64,000 nt of DNA from Hyperoplus lanceolatus (taxonomy: Eukaryota > Chordata > Actinopteri > Uranoscopiformes > Ammodytidae): contig CM049413.1 of the NCBI GenBank assembly GCA_026929865.2, positions 19,480,001 through 19,544,000 of the forward strand, given 5' to 3'. Positions 1 through 11,514 of this stretch are shown in pieces. Both the position numbers and the translations under genes were made by a program. Positions within the stretch are counted from its first letter, which is position 1, and each line of letters starts with the position of its first letter. The notes below the pieces were generated by a model that worked only from the letters and a program-made list of their open reading frames with translations, searched no databases and was not told where the DNA came from.

Positions 1-1678
1 TGGAGATATGACCTAAACATACAGACTAAAATGGTTTTGTGGCCCAGGCTGTAAATAGGTTTACAGTTTTTGCCGAATGCTTACACACATGTTGCAGACT
101 TTGGCCCACTGTCTCAAAACTTAACACACAGGCCAAATAGGACAAAGCACATGGAGATAAACTTCTAACTTATACGGCAAAATGAAACTCTTGAAACAAA
201 ACCTAACAATCCCATTTCAAAACTGTTTTTAGCATCAAAACAATACACACATGCACCTTTGAATTACTCTTTCCTAGCAGCAAAAACACACAGATGTGCT
301 TTATGCAAAACACAGCTGTATTCAGTACTTTGGATGGTTTTTGACTTTAAAAGTCTCATACAGATTTTGTTTTTGTGAAAGATTGATCCACTACAGTTGA
401 TCTAGATACATGAAAACAAAATGTAAACGCTTCAGATTTTTTATTTTATTTTGCCATTTCAGGTTTTTGCAAAAGTAAAAAAAGAAATGGTACAACTAGA
501 ATATTCTACAAAACATAGTGATCTAAGGGAATGATTGGAAGACATTTAGGCTATGAATCCTGTCTCCTGTTGGCATCTGGCCACATCACCTTATCCACGT
601 CACAGGCAATGTCCTCCCTTGCCAAGCAACGGGGGAAATATCACCTTGCGTGCCGTATCCAACCTTTTGCAGAATTTTTTTGGAAAGATTGATCCACTAT
701 ATTTTCAATTAGAAAAGAAAACAAGTTTATATTGCAATTTCATGGTTTTGGCCAACAAAAGAAAAAAACACAACGAATAGGTAGGATCGCAGTTCAACAA
801 GCAATTCAGTGTGTCACTATGAAATCTGAAACAATTACAGTAAAAAAAAGATGAGTTGTAAGGAATGGGGCGAGTGGATTATGAATCCTTTGGATACCGC
901 CTCCCGTTTGTGTCTGGCTACATCGCCTCATCGACATCACATGCAATGTCATCCTTTCAGAAGCAACAGCAAAAATATTCCTGATATCCAGTCTAAATGT
1001 CCTAATTATGGAGCTATTGTTTTGTTGGGCTGGAATCTCAGACCAGCCTCCTATATTGTTAGGCCATGATCTATAACATGGTCCACTATAGTGACCCTGT
1101 CTCCGTCTGTTGTCTCCTTTGCCATCATCCTCCTGCCGCTCTCTTTTGTCCTCTTCCCCTGACTCTTACTGTCTCACAAAGGAACTGAGCTCACCTGAGG
1201 TCTATGTGTAATGCTAAGGCTCACACTGATTGGTATTATATTAGCTTTATTTTTTATTTTTCATGTGTGTGAATCTGTGTGCTTTTCCAATTTTAGTTGT
1301 GTTTTGTATTTTAAATAGATGTGTTTTCCAAAGGATTGCAGGTGATTTCCTTTTTGACCAATGTGTGTAGAGTTTTGCAAAAAGTGTGTTGGAGAATTTC
1401 AAACACAGTGCAAAGCACTTATTGTTTAAGTAGGGTCAGTGTTTGTGTTTAGGGCATGGTCACCAAAGTTAGAGGTTGTGATGCTTTGGGCCTAGCAACC
1501 ACTATTAGTGTGTAAGCATTAGACAAAAACTGTAATAATGCTGTGAAAACGGCATGTTTAACATTGGAGTCAATGAGAGATGGCTGTCTTCTGCTCCCAG
1601 CCCCCAGTGGCACTTCCTGGTTACTACAGTTGTGGTCACTTCCTTATTGGAGGCTGGTAAAAATTGCTGAGGTTGGGG
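1..1678 (+). repeat. Old interspersed repeat, split by a Tc1-like insertion
   Basis: Bases 1-63 and 1533-1678 align with one continuous stretch at about 43553-43740 (shared landmarks GGAGATATGA, CTAAACATACAGA, GTAAATAGGTTTA, TAATGCTGTGAAAAC, GTCAATGAGA). The two halves join exactly at a TA dinucleotide where the element at 64-1532 lies. The repeat has no coding capacity that I can see. It starts before the window, so its left end is unknown. Confidence 0.7.
64..1532 (-). mobile_element. Internally deleted IS630-like Tc1/mariner transposon
   Basis: Terminal inverted repeats start CAGTTTTTG at 64 and, in inverse, at 1532, and read on as TGCTTACACAC. A TA duplication flanks them at 62-63 and 1533-1534. 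The minus strand carries transposase debris. Around 1000-1090 it reads VIDHGLTI-stop-EAGLRFQPN, which resembles the helix-turn-helix start of fish IS630-like Tc1 transposases. Around 875-950 and again around 550-640 it reads the family's typical C-terminal tail (DIACDVDKVMWPD ending at a stop; the other copy has an internal stop). The catalytic DDE core is missing, so this is a non-autonomous relic. A segment of about 300 bp (about 370-660) recurs in direct orientation at about 675-990, which explains the two tails. Confidence 0.8.
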
Positions 1679-2320
1679 CAGGCCCCCAGGATGCTGCTTT
1701 CTCCGAGCAGACTGCATGGACAGGTGGCCACGCCTGGTATTACACGCATTAGACTGTCTGGGACGGGTCCGTAAATCAAAATGGAGATCATAGAGGTCCA
1801 GCCCAGGTCCAGCCCCATTCATTCCCAATACAATTTCGTCAAACAAGAATGCATCTCCGCTAAATTTTTTCTGGATATCGATCAAAGGCTCATACTTTTC
1901 TTTAGACCATGTACCAATAGAATGGAAGCCGTTAGGCGTGTAGCCACTAAAAGGAGCCGTAGTGAAACAACCGTTGCTTTGGCCGGCCCGGCCTCCGATG
2001 GCGGGAGGAATCTTCGTTTATCACTATATTACTTTACAACGACGGGGTGTAATTTAAAGATTACATATAGAGAATCATCGGGGATTAGTAATTTATACTT
2101 CCATGGTCGATAAACAATGCAACTGTGCTCGTCCTGCTTAGCTTAATGCACGGACATATTATAACGTTACACTGAGTAATGTCATGCTTTAGGGGCGTGC
2201 CAGGCTCACGTGAAGCAGAAAGTCACTTCCTTGTGGCTTCCCTGTGCTAATGAGCAGCTTTCATAGGAATGAATGGGCGCCATGTTTCAATACAGTGTAC
2301 ATTTCTTTATATGTCCATGG
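1679..2320 (+). repeat. Single arm of the palindromic repeat seen at 35981-37856
   Basis: It begins CAGGCCCCCAGGATG and ends CTTTATATGTCCATGG. It closely matches the right arm at 37173-37856, sharing GGACAGGTGGCCACGCCTGG, GTCAAACAAGAATG, GGCGGGAGGAATC and GCGCCATGTTTCAATAC. Here only one arm is present, joined directly to a different repeat on the left, so this may be the ancestral unit or a deletion product. It has no gene. Short frames over it come from chance and from antisense matches to the other copy. Confidence 0.75.
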
Positions 2321-2332
2321 GTTGGGGCTTGG

Positions 2333-3222
2333 GGTAAACTGATCCACTTACTTTCCCCACTCTGAAACTACCATAACAACAGATGTTGTAACAGTTAGAA
2401 TCCTGACAGCTCGCTTGCACTCCACATATTCCAGAACTACTGTAATGTTGGACTAGGAACAGAATCATGGGGTTTGGTCAAATACCCACTTTTTTTTCTA
2501 AACACTTGAAAGTAACTTTGATCAAATACAACATATAATTCATAATGTTTTATTCAAATGACAGATAGAACCAGTTAGATTAAAACATAGTCTGGGGGAA
2601 GAACACAGGACCCTAAGAGCCAGCAGGGATCAGAGCAAATGACAATCAGAACCAGCTGGAACAGCCTGGGACTTAGAATACAGGACTAGACCCACCTGTC
2701 ATTTTCCATTTTATGACTCTTTGTTTACTATTTTTCTGCATTTGTTTTATTGGGATCATTAATTGAATAAAGACATATTACTGTCAATTGATGTTTGAGG
2801 TCACTCTCCTGTCCCCCACATACATACTGTACCTGCCAAACCATGCCCTTGCTGACACCCCTTCAACCATTCAACCCCCACCTCCGGCCCACATTGTCTC
2901 TATCCAAACTAGTTGTTTGCTTAAATAATGGATTCATTATCCAAAAACTACTTATCTTAGCAATTCAGGCTAATGTTCAGTTAGCATCATCACATGGTTT
3001 CATATGTTGGTAGTTCATCAACATGTATGATGGAAGTTTTTCTACCTGAATCAATTTGATTTGGCACAACAGTTGATTAAGTTAACAGCAAGAAAATTCA
3101 GCCCTCTCCTTCATGGCCAAGGGGAAATGAGTGGGGCTTGAAAACATAATGCTCACATGACCAAAAATGTTTTCCATTGCCTAGAAACAGGGGGTGTCTC
3201 ACATTACCCGATGTCTCACATT
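2333..3222 (+). mobile_element. TA/GGGGAGA-family DNA transposon, copy 1, truncated at both ends
   Basis: It runs from GGGGTAAACTGATCC to ACATTACCCGATGTCTCAC and is collinear with the better preserved copy at 12405-13713. Shared markers are AACTACCATAACAAC, GGGGTTTGGTCAA, AACACTTGAAAGTAACT, TTGGCACAACAGTTGATTAA and ACATGACCAAAAATG. The terminal GGGGAGAACGGGG blocks are missing on both sides. No transposase frame is visible, so it is a non-autonomous copy. Confidence 0.7.
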
Positions 3223-4304
3223 TTGTCCACATAAAGAAATGCTCACCTAACTAAATATCCGTTCAATTGTACTCTAAGCTGAATTTTTTTTCCACAACTT
3301 TAGATGCCGCCAGACAGCAGTTTATTTTGCATCACTCCGCTAATCAGCTCCACTCAGAAATACTGCGGTAATGTAAGTTATCATACAGAAACAGGAATAC
3401 AATGTTTTGGTCTAGATAGTTAATCATTTGGGAGGTAATCCGAGGTTAACTGATCACGTCACGTTCACGTCCTAGCACAGTGTGTATTAAGTTTATTTTA
3501 AAAAAAATATGGAAATGGGGCTGCCCTCAGTTGCCCATGCACTGTGTATAGTCTACAGCCTTTTTCAGCCTCGTCTGAGGAAATAAAGATAGCTGGACAA
3601 CAGAGTTATTCTGCTTCGTTCCTCTCACTACATTTAAATGCATTCACTATATTACAGAAAAATATGTCTCGTTAAAGCAAAAGAGCTCCAAGCCCAACCC
3701 AGAGGACCCTGCATATTCTATTTTAAATTAATATTTTTAAGGAAAATTCACGAGTCTTTCTTCAATAGTTTCTAATTCATCCGATCCAGTGTCTCCAAAT
3801 TATTTGTTCACACAAAATTCCTTATATTTAGCCTCCTAATTTTCCTGTGCACCAGATTGATGCATTTCACTTTAAAAAGGTAAAAAAAAATCTCCCGGGG
3901 GGGGCATACCCCCGGACCTCCCTAGGAGGGTCAGGATCTCTGCTGGCTACTATTTTCACCCAGCAGGACATTGGAGGCACTAGCGAAAAAACACTGGGAA
4001 TGACATATGACAAAAGTCAATAATTTGGGAAAGTCTGTCTACCACTCTTTCTAACTTCACTGCACACTCAGTCACTACTATCTACGCTTAAAGGAAGCAG
4101 GATTAAACCACTAGATTAAAATGTTCAAATGTATTTTGAAAAAAAAAAAAAAAAGAAAAAAAACTGAGATAAAGATGTTGAAATTTTTAAACAAATTGTT
4201 TAAAAACGCAAAGATGTTTAGAATGTTTCAAAAATATGTTTAAAATTTGTAAAATAGGAACAGAGTTGTTTAAAATGTGTAAAATAATTAAAAGATCTTT
4301 CAAA
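3223..4304. other. Non-coding stretch with one repeat fragment
   Basis: No gene is visible. Bases 3228-3300 (GCTCACCTAACTAAATATCC and following) match the terminus of the small elements near 18047 and 43990. A short GC-rich inverted segment lies at 3893-3930 (CCCGGGGGG, then CCCCCGG and CCTAGGAGG). The stretch 4130-4304 is A-rich and made of loosely repeated AAATGTTT/GTTTAAAA words. Confidence 0.5.
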
Positions 4305-4374
4305 ACACAAATGGACTTAGAACGTTTTTTATGGGGGGGGGGGCCCATAAAAAACGTTCTAAATCCATTTGTGT
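4305..4374. repeat. Hairpin with a G-run at its tip
   Basis: The left arm from 4305 (ACAAATGGACTTAGAACG, then TTTTTTATGGG) is the reverse complement of the right arm ending about 4374, with one mismatch, around an 11-12 base G tract. The arms are about 30 bp. It may be the core of a small fold-back element or a replication-slip product. It does not resemble a terminator because no gene abuts it. Confidence 0.6.
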
Positions 4375-5241
4375 GTTCCATCCGCTGAAATTTGTTCTCT
4401 GAGGGGGGGGCTCACTCTCTCACACTTTGAAAACCCCTGCTCTAAACCCTAAACTGCATAGCCACTAACACATCCAACAGCTTTTCCTGAGTGCCCGTCA
4501 ATAAGCGAGTATAGGCTATACCCTCAGCCAAGACTTTGATATCAAGTACCTGAGCTTTTTTATTTGATGAATATAACCAGACAAGTTAAGTAGCATGTGT
4601 TAAAATAGCCCCAAGGAGACAACCGCTGACAAATCACAGAAAGAAACTCAGGCCCAAAGTCACTACTTTCACACACACAAACACACACAACTCCAGGGCA
4701 GAAGAGAGGTTTCAGCAACTCAGATTAAACGTCTCCATGTCAGGGAGAGCTTTGCGATGTGTGGACTGTGCTCAGGGCGACATGCTGCATTCATCGGGAC
4801 GTTTGAGCTCACCTGACACTGTTTTACCTGAGAATCAGCTGTCAGGCCTCCCCATAAGAAGAGCAATGGTGCTCATGTGCGTTGTGACAGGAGACCACTG
4901 GAAACACAATCTGGGAGGGATCAGGGAGCAATTTGTGCGTTAACTGACACAAAATGGAGCGCTCAACCTCTTCGATGGTTGCTGACAAGAGTTAGCGGAT
5001 CAGGTCAATTGAAGAGATTTAGTCTATTTTGAGCTCGAAAAAGTTGTTGCACTTGTCTAGACTTATTCTAAGTATTTTGACGGATACAGTATGTACTAAG
5101 TGCATTTCTGATGTTCACGACACTAATTAAACTTATTTCAACATTTTTGAACCGTTAAATGATCAACCCTGAGAGTCAAGTTTACGAATTCCATTACTCG
5201 ACTGCTTCAGTGCATTTTGTGAGTGGTTCGATGCCAGAAAT
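4375..5241. other. Non-coding, nothing recognised
   Basis: Mixed unique sequence. A second G-run lies at 4403-4410. The frames here are short and show no codon or domain signal. Confidence 0.5.
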
Positions 5242-6469
<1,228 letters not shown>

Positions 6470-6827
6470 TGTGAGCCATCGGTTAATGTGAAACACCCCC
6501 TGTATCTAGGCAATGGAACACATTTTTGGTCATGTGAGATATATGTTTTCAAGCCCCTCTCATTTCCCCTTGGCCATGAAAGAGAGGACCTCATGGTGAT
6601 GTTGTAAGCAGGTTTTTTTCACAAAAATTTATTTTTTTAATGTAAAAGTAAAATTTTCTTGCTGTCAACTTAATCGATTGTTGTGCCAAAGCAAATGGAT
6701 TCAGGTAGAAACACTTTTATCATACATGTTGATGATAACTGAAGATTAGCCTGATTTGCTAAGAGGTAGTTTTTTCTCAAATTGTGGCAGTGGGGTAAAG
6801 TGAGACAGTGTCTGTGTCCTCTTTTAA

Positions 6828-7016
6828 ATATATATGTATATTTTTTTTGGCATTTTTATGCTTTATTGATAGTGTAGAGACAGAGTTGAAATGGGGCAGA
6901 GAGGGGAGTGACATGCAGAGAACGACCGCGTGCTGGAATCAAACCTGGGTCCGCTGCTGGCCGAGGTCCATGGGGGGGACGCCCCACCAACTGAGCCAAG
7001 GGTGCCCCTCTGTGCA
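6828..7016 (-). mobile_element. tRNA-derived SINE
   Basis: Read on the minus strand it starts GGGGCACCCTTGGCTCAGTT, which contains an A-box-like TGGCTCAGTTGGT. A B-box-like GGTTTGATTCC follows. The body is rich in CTCCCCTCTCTGCCCC and the tail contains AATAAAGCATAAAAATGCC and an A/T-rich end. A 9-bp target duplication CTCTTTTAA flanks it at 6819-6827 and 7017-7025. The family resembles the tRNA-headed SINEs common in percomorph fish; no exact family name can be given without a library search. Confidence 0.85.
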
Positions 7017-7362
7017 CTCTTTTAATGAATCCATTATATTTGAGGTAGCAAGGAGACTAGTTTGAATAAGACAAAAGACATTGTGGGCTGGAGGTGGGGG
7101 TTGATGGTTGAAGGGGTGTCAGCAAGGGCATGGTTTGGCACGTATGTATGAAGGGGACAGGAGAGTGACTTTTAACATCGATAGACTCTAACTTATGTGT
7201 TTATTCAATGAATGATCCCAATAAAACAAATGCAGAAAAATATTACTCAAAGACTCAAAAGATGGAAAATGACAGTTGGGTCTAGTCCTGTGTTCTGAGT
7301 CCCAGGCTGTTCTAGCTGGTTCTGATTGTTCTTTGCTCTGACCCCCAGACACTAGCTGGCTC

Positions 7363-7921
7363 TAAAGGTGCGAACACACTGCACTCCGCCGCGCGGCGAG
7401 TTTACATACAAAGTCAATGTATTTCGCGCGGCGCATGGCGAATGGGCGGCCGGTGGCGAGTGCTTCACGCGGCGTGGCCAGGGTGGTGCGGCCGCCGCAG
7501 GAGTTGAGAAAATTTAACTTTTTGCCGCCGCAAAAGCCAATCAGATTGAGCTCCTCCCGACGTCACTCACTTCAGGACGACGGACAGAGGAAATTAAGAT
7601 GGATGAAAACATAATAGTCACAGTTTGCTCCCATAAGTTCTGCGAATAGCCTATGTGTCTATTGCCTGCTGTGTATCAGTTTTGCTTTATGAACCAAGTT
7701 AGCACCGGTTAGCTTGGGTAAAGCACCATCAGCACAGCAGACTGGTCCCCTCAGCACTGGTTAGCACCAGCCCCAGCATATCCTCAGAATAGAAAAGGCT
7801 ACTCTGGTCGGGCAGCGGGCGGCGGACACAATATGACCCAATATGATCACTCATATTGGTCATATGAGTGATCACGCACTGCACGTGCGGCGCCGCGGAG
7901 TGCAGTGCGTTCGTACCTTTA
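7363..7921 (+). mobile_element. Harbinger-like MITE with CpG-rich TIRs
   Basis: Terminal inverted repeats read TAAAGGTGCGAACACACTGC on the left and the near-inverse ending CGTTCGTACCTTTA on the right, followed inward by CpG-rich CGCCGCG blocks. The end motif is shared with the 34754-35744 element. A short frame at 7599-7649 starts MDENIIVTVCSHKF, like the first residues of MADF/Myb-type DNA-binding proteins of PIF/Harbinger transposons, so this may be a deletion derivative that kept a 5' exon. It lies inside the GGGGAGA-family copy 2. A 13-bp-arm hairpin (TGATCACTCATAT) sits at 7844-7874. Confidence 0.65.
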
Positions 7922-8505
7922 GGGTCCTGTGTTCTGACCCCCAGACTGTGTTTTAATCTAACTGGTTGGTTCTATATGTCATTTGAATGTTAATTATTAA
8001 CTATGAATTATATGGTGTATTTGATCAGAGTTACTTTCAAGTATTTAGAAAATGTTTTTCTTAATTGACCAAACCCCATGATTCTGATACTAGTCCGAAA
8101 TTAGTTTTAGAATATTTGGTTTTCAAGCTAGCTGTCAGGATTCTAACTGTTACAACATGTGTTGTTGTGGTAGTTTCACAGGGGAAAAGGTAAGTGTATC
8201 AGTTTACCCCCTTGATCTCTCTGGTCTGATTACAGCTGGGGTAAACTGAGACACAAGACAACTTTTTTTTAAACAATCATATTTTCACTGCCCTTTGTCA
8301 TGAATAAATTCTGCTAATTCCCTTTTCTATAAAACATCCTGAATTAATGGGAAATGTGTATATTTGACTGATAAATCATTTTAGCCCCCTTAGAGGGGAG
8401 CAAATGTAAAAAGTGTCTCACATTACCCCATTCTCCCCTATGTCCTTTTGATATACCGTATAACATTTTTAAAAGGTTCACCTGTGTATTCTTATAGGAA
8501 ACTAT

Positions 8506-8685
8506 CCCTGCGTTCCAATACCCATACTTCCATACTATTTAGTATGCCAGAAAAGGATTTAGGATGAATACATGCACGTCATTTGTAGTATTCTGATTTT
8601 TTTTCTCTCGTGTGGTCCTAAAACTCTTCTGTACTTTAGTATGTAGTGTAGTAAAAAGAAAAAGTATGTGAATTGGAACGCAGGG
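8506..8685. mobile_element. Short MITE with CCCTGCGTTCCAAT ends
   Basis: The left end CCCTGCGTTCCAATACCCAT and the right end, ATTGGAACGCAGGG, form 14-bp perfect inverted repeats that continue imperfectly through the ATACTT words. The 180-bp element has no coding content. Its ends resemble the GG(T/C)TG(C/T)GTTC ends of the elements at 20571 and 34226, which suggests related transposase recognition. Confidence 0.7.
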
Positions 8686-8781
8686 TGTGTCTGACACCAT
8701 ATCAGAGGGATGTTGGTCAAACTCTATGTTGAAGCCAAGTGGAATGCATTACGTTGATTATGATTTGTCGTCATAATCTAA

Positions 8782-8991
8782 CCAGCCATACTGGAAGACA
8801 GTCAGCAGCAAGGTCCACTTACCCTGCAGCTTGAACCATCCAGCATTGCCATCATACTGGAAGGTAATGACATTGAAGCTACGCTCAAGCTGTATAATTG
8901 GACATATGCTCTGGATTATCCAAAAAGACTAAAGAACACTTTGGACTTCAGGCCAAAACTTCAGAGCTGGAAAAAACACTTTTTTCAGTAG
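8782..8991 (+). pseudogene. Decayed C-terminal exon of a repeated fish gene family
   Basis: A 69-codon frame opens just after an in-frame stop and ends at TAG 8989-8991. It reads SIAIILEGNDIEATLKLYNW, then TYALDYPKRLKNTLDF and RPKLQSWKKHFFQ. The pattern (hydrophobic IVLEG, then YAL-YPK--KNT, then K-Q--K at the end) resembles the last exon of widely copied teleost predicted proteins, some labelled SAM-domain (SAMD3-like). That family link is from memory and not certain. An AATAAA signal lies at 9098-9103, consistent with a retrocopy or gene fossil. No start codon or upstream exon is visible. Confidence 0.4.
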
Positions 8992-9103
8992 GTGGTTGTG
9001 CTGTAATTGTGTTTTGTTTGATGGAATGTGGGTTGTAAGTTGGCTGAATGTTGAACAATATATTTGTCTTAAGATGTCCACTGTAGCATTTTGTTAAAAT
9101 AAA

Positions 9104-10925
9104 GAATGCCTGTGTATACTAACAATAATGTGTTGTGCTTACTTGATTTATCTGAGGCCATTGGTTTCCTTAACTCTACTGAGTAAACACAACTGTTCAG
9201 TTAAGTCAGACTAACTTGGTTCAATTAAGTTGCCATCAAAGAAAGAACAAGTTGAAGACCTACACCGGTGGGAATATGAAGGTGTATTGAACTCTGAGAT
9301 CCAATGTAGTATAAATGTGCAAACATTTTAGAAATCGGTTCATCAGCCTGAGAAAAGGCAGAAAGAGTGTTTTATGGTCTCACTGTCTAACCCTACATTC
9401 TCCCATTTGTGATATCACAAAAGGGAAAATCTAGGGTTAGGATTAACAGGACAATTGGGCCAAGGGAAGACTAAGGGAAGAAAAACCTCATTCATTGTAG
9501 TATAATAGCGATTTATATTGATAGAATGCCGGTTCTGTATGGGTGAAGTATTCCTTTAACTGCACTTGCCAAAATTAAGTAAATATATCTAAATTTTAAG
9601 CAAACAAAACTAAAACTAATAGTTATATTTACTCAATATATTTTTCAAGACAATCGGTTTCAAAGTGCAGCCTTCAGAGAGTTTTAAAGGTTAATTTTCC
9701 TGGTTTTGGGAAGAGCAACTTGACCATATCGATCTTAATGAAAATAATTAAAGTTTACCATAACTTCAGATTGCAGGTAGGACTGCAGATTGTCTGATTC
9801 TGGTAGCAGAGAAAAATTGGTCATAAGCCAGTGGAAGTGAATGTATGGCAGAGACACTTGTGCTTTGAGTGTGCAGCCTTCTTAGTGTGTAGTGTGTTGT
9901 GTGTGTGTTAAAGAAGATTGACCTCTCCAACGCCACACACTCACCTGCAGACAGCTGGACAGTCACCCTCGTCAACACCCCCTCCTCTACTCTCCCTCGC
10001 TCGTTATCATTTCAGCTCCGCAGAGACTCTTCTAATGACAGCGCTTGTCTATAACGTCGCCGTCACGGCTCGTGTACTTGTGTGTGTTGCCCTGTGAGTG
10101 TGTGTGTGTGCGTTTGTGCACTCGTACGGGCTGCATGTTTGCCCTGTAATGACAGCGGCTGTCTATAACGGCTCGTCCTGGCAGGGATCATTCGGTCCTC
10201 CCTCTCTCTCACGTCCGCTGTCCGGTGTCACCCGTGTCCGGGTGGACGATGATGTGATCTTTAGTCCCCTCTGCGATCCATAGACTGGCATTTGGCTCAG
10301 GGAGCGTCCCCCGGTCCTGACATGCATGCTAAAGCTTGCTGCTGTTCCGCCGATATCCCCCTGCCACGCCTTACCTCCCCCCAACAGGAAGTTAACGCCA
10401 GCCAGAGCAATATTCCGACGGCAGCATTAGATACTGGAATGGCAGTTAGCCACTGAAGTTCGAGCCCCTGTAGGGAAAAGAATAGACGGATTGTGTGTAT
10501 GCATGAATGTGGAGTGCAGTGTGTCTTTTGAGAGAGCCATTCAATGTTCATTAGTTGTCGAATGTAATTGTGTGAAGGCAAACCTTAAGTCAAGGGCAAA
10601 CTCTTTCAGCCAATCCTATAATACCAACACATATGCTTTCTGAATTCTCTCAGGCAAGCTGATGAGGCAGCTACTTTAAAGATATAGAATTAGCTAACAT
10701 ATCTTAGTTGCAAATGGTGGCTAGTTGGAAGAGCTAAGAGCTATATAGTTTTTTCATTTAACGATTACCTTAAAAATATTATCGTATCACTACAAAAAAA
10801 GATGGATTGGTGTTCCAGCCATGCCGTACCTTAAATTAAGCTATATATTACCCACAGCAATTGCGTTTTTTATTCTTTCATTCAAATTTAAATGGAGTTA
10901 TGGTCGAAAGGGGATCATCCCTTTG
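9104..10925. other. Non-coding; part looks like conserved regulatory sequence
   Basis: No gene is visible. Bases 9542-9560 (GGTGAAGTATTCCTTTAA) look like the worn end of a common fish MITE. The block at about 10000-10450 is GC-balanced, free of known repeats and contains two direct copies of TAATGACAGCG followed by TGTCTATAACG about 113 bp apart (about 10033 and 10147). Confidence 0.4.
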
Positions 10926-11410
10926 TTCCCCGGGTTCTATGTTCCCCGGGTCCTATGTTCCCCGTTTTTCCCAAAAAGGGTCCTATGTTTCCCCGTCACA
11001 ATACATACCGGGGAACATATAGGACCCTTTTTCTTAAAAAGGGTCCTATGTTCCCCGCAATTCCTTAACAGGTTCCAATAATATTTAGAAAGGGCTTTTT
11101 TTCCCACCATAATTTCAATTATTGCCGAATTGCATGACATAAACCTATACTTTCGCTGATTTAATTCAGCATTTTTTTTACAGTAGATTACAGAGTTAGG
11201 GTTAGAGCCTGTAGGCCAACATAGGCCTATTTGCCTGTTAGGGTTAGGTAGTTTGAGCTAGGGTTAGGGTTAGGGTTAGAGGGTGGAAAAAATAACAGAC
11301 TAGGGAACGTAAGACCCTTTTTCCAAAAAAGTTTCCTATGTTCCCCGGTCACATACAAAGCGGATAATACAGGACCCGGGGAACATAGGACCCGGGGAAC
11401 ATAGGTACAT
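10926..11410. repeat. Fold-back repeat built of TCCTATGTTCCCCG units
   Basis: About ten copies of TCCTATGTTCCCCG or close variants occur: mostly forward near 10926-11060 and mostly inverted near 11300-11410, so the whole forms an inverted-repeat element of about 485 bp. The outermost units are tandem (GGGTCCTATGTTCCCCG and its inverse). The middle, about 11195-11285, holds scattered GGGTTA words and one run of three TTAGGG-like units near 11260-11278. There is no coding content. Confidence 0.7.
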
Positions 11411-11411
11411 A

Positions 11412-11416
11412 GGTGT

Positions 11417-11513
<97 letters not shown>
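11412..11513. repeat. (GT)n microsatellite
   Basis: About 100 bp of GT units with one TTTG interruption near the start. It abuts the right edge of the TCCTATGTTCCCCG fold-back repeat. Confidence 0.97.

Positions 11514-11514
<1 letters not shown>

Larger units (their letters stand above)
6470..8438 (-). mobile_element. TA/GGGGAGA-family DNA transposon, copy 2, with two nested insertions
   Basis: This is the reverse complement of the copy at 12405-13713. Its left side holds ACACCCCCTGTATCTAGGCA and its right end reads CATTACCCCATTCTCCCC followed by TA at 8439-8440. The left terminus is eroded, so that boundary is approximate. Two younger insertions sit inside: a SINE at 6828-7016 and a Harbinger-like MITE at 7363-7921. 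Without them it would be about 1.2 kb, close to the 1.31 kb of the third copy. No transposase is visible. Confidence 0.75.

Noticed and set aside
6930-7016. tRNA gene on the minus strand
   Set aside because: A- and B-box-like words are present, but the sequence continues into a SINE body with a 9-bp target duplication and the cloverleaf is degenerate.
11195-11285. Interstitial telomere
   Set aside because: Only about three TTAGGG-like units are contiguous, embedded within the fold-back repeat; too short for a chromosome-fusion relic.
10926-11410. CRISPR-like regularly spaced repeats
   Set aside because: The units are inverted as well as direct, spacing is irregular and the context is vertebrate; it is a fold-back repeat.
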